This document shows, piece after piece, positions 62,575 to 64,000 of a stretch of DNA of 64,000 bases. Each line of letters opens with the position of its first letter. The stretch's first letter is position 1. The notes beneath the pieces were generated by a model that saw only the letters and a list, made by a program, of their open reading frames with translations, was not told the DNA's origin and searched no databases. Source of the DNA: Georgenia faecalis (GTDB lineage Bacteria > Actinomycetota > Actinomycetes > Actinomycetales > Actinomycetaceae). The stretch covers positions 496,001-560,000 of the forward strand of contig NZ_CP033325.1 in NCBI RefSeq assembly GCF_003710105.1, given 5' to 3'. The position numbers and the translations under genes were made by a program.

Positions 62575-63609
62575 GTGGAGCACCGCACCCTGGGACGGAC
62601 CGGCACGGTGGTGTCCGTGCACGCACTGGGCACGATGACGTTCGGCGCCGAGTCGGACGAGGCGACCTCCGGCGAGATCATGACGGCCTACGTCGAGGCG
62701 GGGGGCAACTTCTTCGACACCGCGGACGTCTACTCCGCGGGCGGCTCGGAGGAGATCATCGGCCGCTGGCTCGCCGCGCACCCGACGGAGGCGGCCCAGG
62801 TGGTGCTCGCGACGAAGGGCCGGTTCGCGATGGGCGCGGGACCCAACGACGTCGGACTCTCGCGCCGTCACCTGCGCGACGCCCTCGACGCCTCGTTGCG
62901 CCGGCTGGGCGTCGAGCACGTCGACCTCTACCAGATGCACGCGTGGGACGCGGTGACGCCCGTGGAGGAGACGCTGCGCTTCCTGGACGACGCCGTCCGC
63001 GCCGGGAAGATCTCCTACTACGGCTTCTCGAACTACACCGGGTGGCAGCTCACCAAGGCCGTCCACGTCGCGGCGGCCAGCGGCTTTACCGCACCGGCGA
63101 CGCTCCAGCCGCAGTACAGCCTCCTCGTGCGCGGCATCGAGCACGAGACCGTCCCGGCGGCCCTCGACGCCGGCGTCGGCCTCCTCCCGTGGTCGCCGCT
63201 CGCGGGCGGCTGGCTGACCGGGAAGTACGAGCGGGACGTCATGCCCACCGGCGCCACCCGGCTCGGGGAGAACCCGACCCGCGGGATGGAGGCGTGGGAG
63301 GCGCGGAACGCGAACGAGCGGACGTGGCGGGTCATCGACGCCGTCCGTGCGGTGGCGGATGCTCGTGGCGTCTCGATGTCGCAGGTGGCGCTCGCGTGGG
63401 TGGCGGCACGACCGGCGGTGACCTCGGTGATCCTCGGCGCCCGGACGACGCGCCAGCTCGCCGACAACCTCGCTGCGGCCGACCTCGTTCTCACCGCGGA
63501 GGAGATGCAGGCGCTGACCGAGGCCAGCGCTCCGGAGGTGGACGACTACCCCTACGGCACGGCCGGCGTCGCGCAGCGCCACCGCGCGGTTCCCGGCGCG
63601 GACGCGTAG
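62575..63609 (+). CDS. Aldo/keto reductase
   Basis: A 344-aa NADPH-dependent oxidoreductase with the (beta/alpha)8 fold. Catalytic tetrad: Asp and Tyr in FFDTADVYSAGGSEEIIG, Lys in LATKGRF, and His in LYQMHAWD. The late SQVALAWVAARPAVTSVILGARTTRQL is the cofactor-binding end. It resembles the YghZ/AKR-like group; substrate (aldehyde, keto-sugar) unknown. GTG 62575 is preferred over 62569 because the latter overlaps the AGAGGAG site. Confidence 0.88.
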   Translation: MEHRTLGRTGTVVSVHALGTMTFGAESDEATSGEIMTAYVEAGGNFFDTADVYSAGGSEEIIGRWLAAHPTEAAQVVLATKGRFAMGAGPNDVGLSRRHLRDALDASLRRLGVEHVDLYQMHAWDAVTPVEETLRFLDDAVRAGKISYYGFSNYTGWQLTKAVHVAAASGFTAPATLQPQYSLLVRGIEHETVPAALDAGVGLLPWSPLAGGWLTGKYERDVMPTGATRLGENPTRGMEAWEARNANERTWRVIDAVRAVADARGVSMSQVALAWVAARPAVTSVILGARTTRQLADNLAAADLVLTAEEMQALTEASAPEVDDYPYGTAGVAQRHRAVPGADA

Positions 63610-63669
63610 CGCTGTCGGGTCGTGCGCCGGGCCGGCTGCGGGCGTGGCGCCCCGAGTGACGACGAAGGG

Positions 63670-63742
63670 TGCCCTCGGGCAGATTCGAACTGCCGACACC
63701 CGCTTTAGGAGAGCGGTGCTCTATCCCCTGAGCTACGAGGGC
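63670..63742 (-). tRNA. tRNA-Arg (anticodon CCT)
   Basis: On the minus strand: acceptor GCCCTCG pairs with CGAGGGC, D-arm GCTC..GAGC, anticodon stem CCGCT/AGCGG with loop CTCCTAA (anticodon CCT, reading AGG), and T-arm with GTTCGAATC. Discriminator A. The next genomic bases are CCC, so the 3' CCA is not fully encoded. Standard 73-nt length. Confidence 0.95.
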
Positions 63743-63889
63743 GGGGACCGCGCACCAGCGTAACGGAGCACGTCGACGGCGGTTCGCGCTGGGACGCCGG
63801 GCGCCGGGCGCCGGACGCCGGGCGCCTCCGGCGACGGTGGGCGGCAGCGCCGCGGCAGCGGTGCCGGCCCGGCCTGGCGCCGGACGGCG
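63743..63889. other. Intergenic, GC-rich short repeats
   Basis: A tract at about 63790-63830 repeats GCCGGGC/GCCGGAC several times. No gene or regulatory element recognised beyond the probable promoter of the tRNA upstream (right side). Confidence 0.4.
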
Positions 63890-64000
63890 TTAGCGGGGGG
63901 CCGACATGGGCGTCCGGCGGCCGGCGACGAACCAGAGGAGTGGCCCGACGACGGGGACGAGCCAGATGAGCAGCAGCCAGGCGACGTCGACGGTGCGGAG
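63890..64000 (-). CDS. PLDc_N-type small membrane protein (C-terminal part)
   Basis: The minus-strand frame from the window edge to TAA at 63892-63890 reads VAWLLLIWLVPVVGPLLWFV then AGRRTPMSAPR. The VPVVGPLLWF segment is typical of the phospholipase D-nuclease N-terminal (PLDc_N) family, short proteins with two membrane helices. The N-terminus lies outside the window. Confidence 0.7.
   Translation of the reverse strand, partial: LRTVDVAWLLLIWLVPVVGPLLWFVAGRRTPMSAPR

Noticed and set aside
60454-63699. 1081-aa minus-strand frame opposite the GH13 and aldo/keto reductase genes
   Set aside because: Both + strand genes carry full catalytic motifs; the long antisense frame results from GC-rich codon bias.

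Overview
This window is typical chromosomal DNA of a very high-GC actinobacterium. The gene content (type VII secretion with EccB/C/D, ESAT-6-like proteins and mycosins, a mycothiol-dependent enzyme family, duplicated clpP with a PopR/ClgR-type regulator, DtxR, LPxTG- and LAxTG-anchored proteins, alternate-signal-peptide proteins with a SipW-like peptidase, a c-di-AMP riboswitch ahead of an NlpC/P60 gene) suggests the order Micrococcales, perhaps a Cellulomonas- or Georgenia-like genus. The taxon is inference from gene content only.

Layout. 1-3.7 kb: a maleylpyruvate-isomerase-family enzyme, then two overlapping clpP genes (the second lacks the catalytic Ser) followed by a PopR/ClgR-like activator ending in Leu-Ala-Ala, with two PopR-box-like palindromes upstream, and two copies of a 49-bp palindromic repeat. 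3.7-24.5 kb: a type VII (ESX-like) locus. eccC is divergent from a long run of + strand genes: eccD-1, two ESAT-6-size proteins, a Pro/Gly-tailed protein, mycosin 1, a Gly/Ala-repeat protein, eccD-2, an LAQTG wall protein, eccB, mycosin 2, a small protein, an 839-aa WXG-headed protein, and two paralogous lipoproteins plus the remnant of a third. Most of these genes overlap by 4 nt. 24.5-37.5 kb: ordinary metabolism and transport (GNAT, 2-hydroxyacid dehydrogenase, purine permease, MetE-like protein, MarR plus MFS, a QacA-type MFS, Ddn-like protein, ArfB-like factor, SerC, and a citrate-synthase-like protein lacking its catalytic His residues). 37.7-42.3 kb: a DtxR regulator, a ydaO (c-di-AMP) riboswitch with an NlpC/P60 hydrolase, a tandem universal stress protein, a dimethylargininase-family enzyme and a small membrane protein.

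42.5-51.6 kb: a compact cassette of two alternate-signal-peptide exported proteins and a SipW-like peptidase, coupled to an Hpt-like protein, a histidine kinase and a degenerate GGDEF protein. An OmpR-type response regulator, an EspG-like protein and an SRPBCC protein follow on the other strand. 52-64 kb: a dicarboxylate/cation symporter, a SAM riboswitch with metZ, a GH84 cell-wall-anchored hexosaminidase, an HxlR regulator with a hydrolase and two matching operators, a GH13 alpha-glucosidase, an aldo/keto reductase, tRNA-Arg(CCT), and the tail of a PLDc_N-type membrane protein.

Points most worth follow-up: the paired EccD/paired mycosin secretion locus with an array of four 20-bp repeats in its divergent promoter; the catalytically dead ClpP partner under an apparent PopR circuit; the secretion-plus-signalling operon whose Hpt and GGDEF domains both lack canonical residues; a two-part intergenic repeat element with fixed internal spacing; and two identical CTGACT-N12-AGTCAG operators around the HxlR/hydrolase genes.
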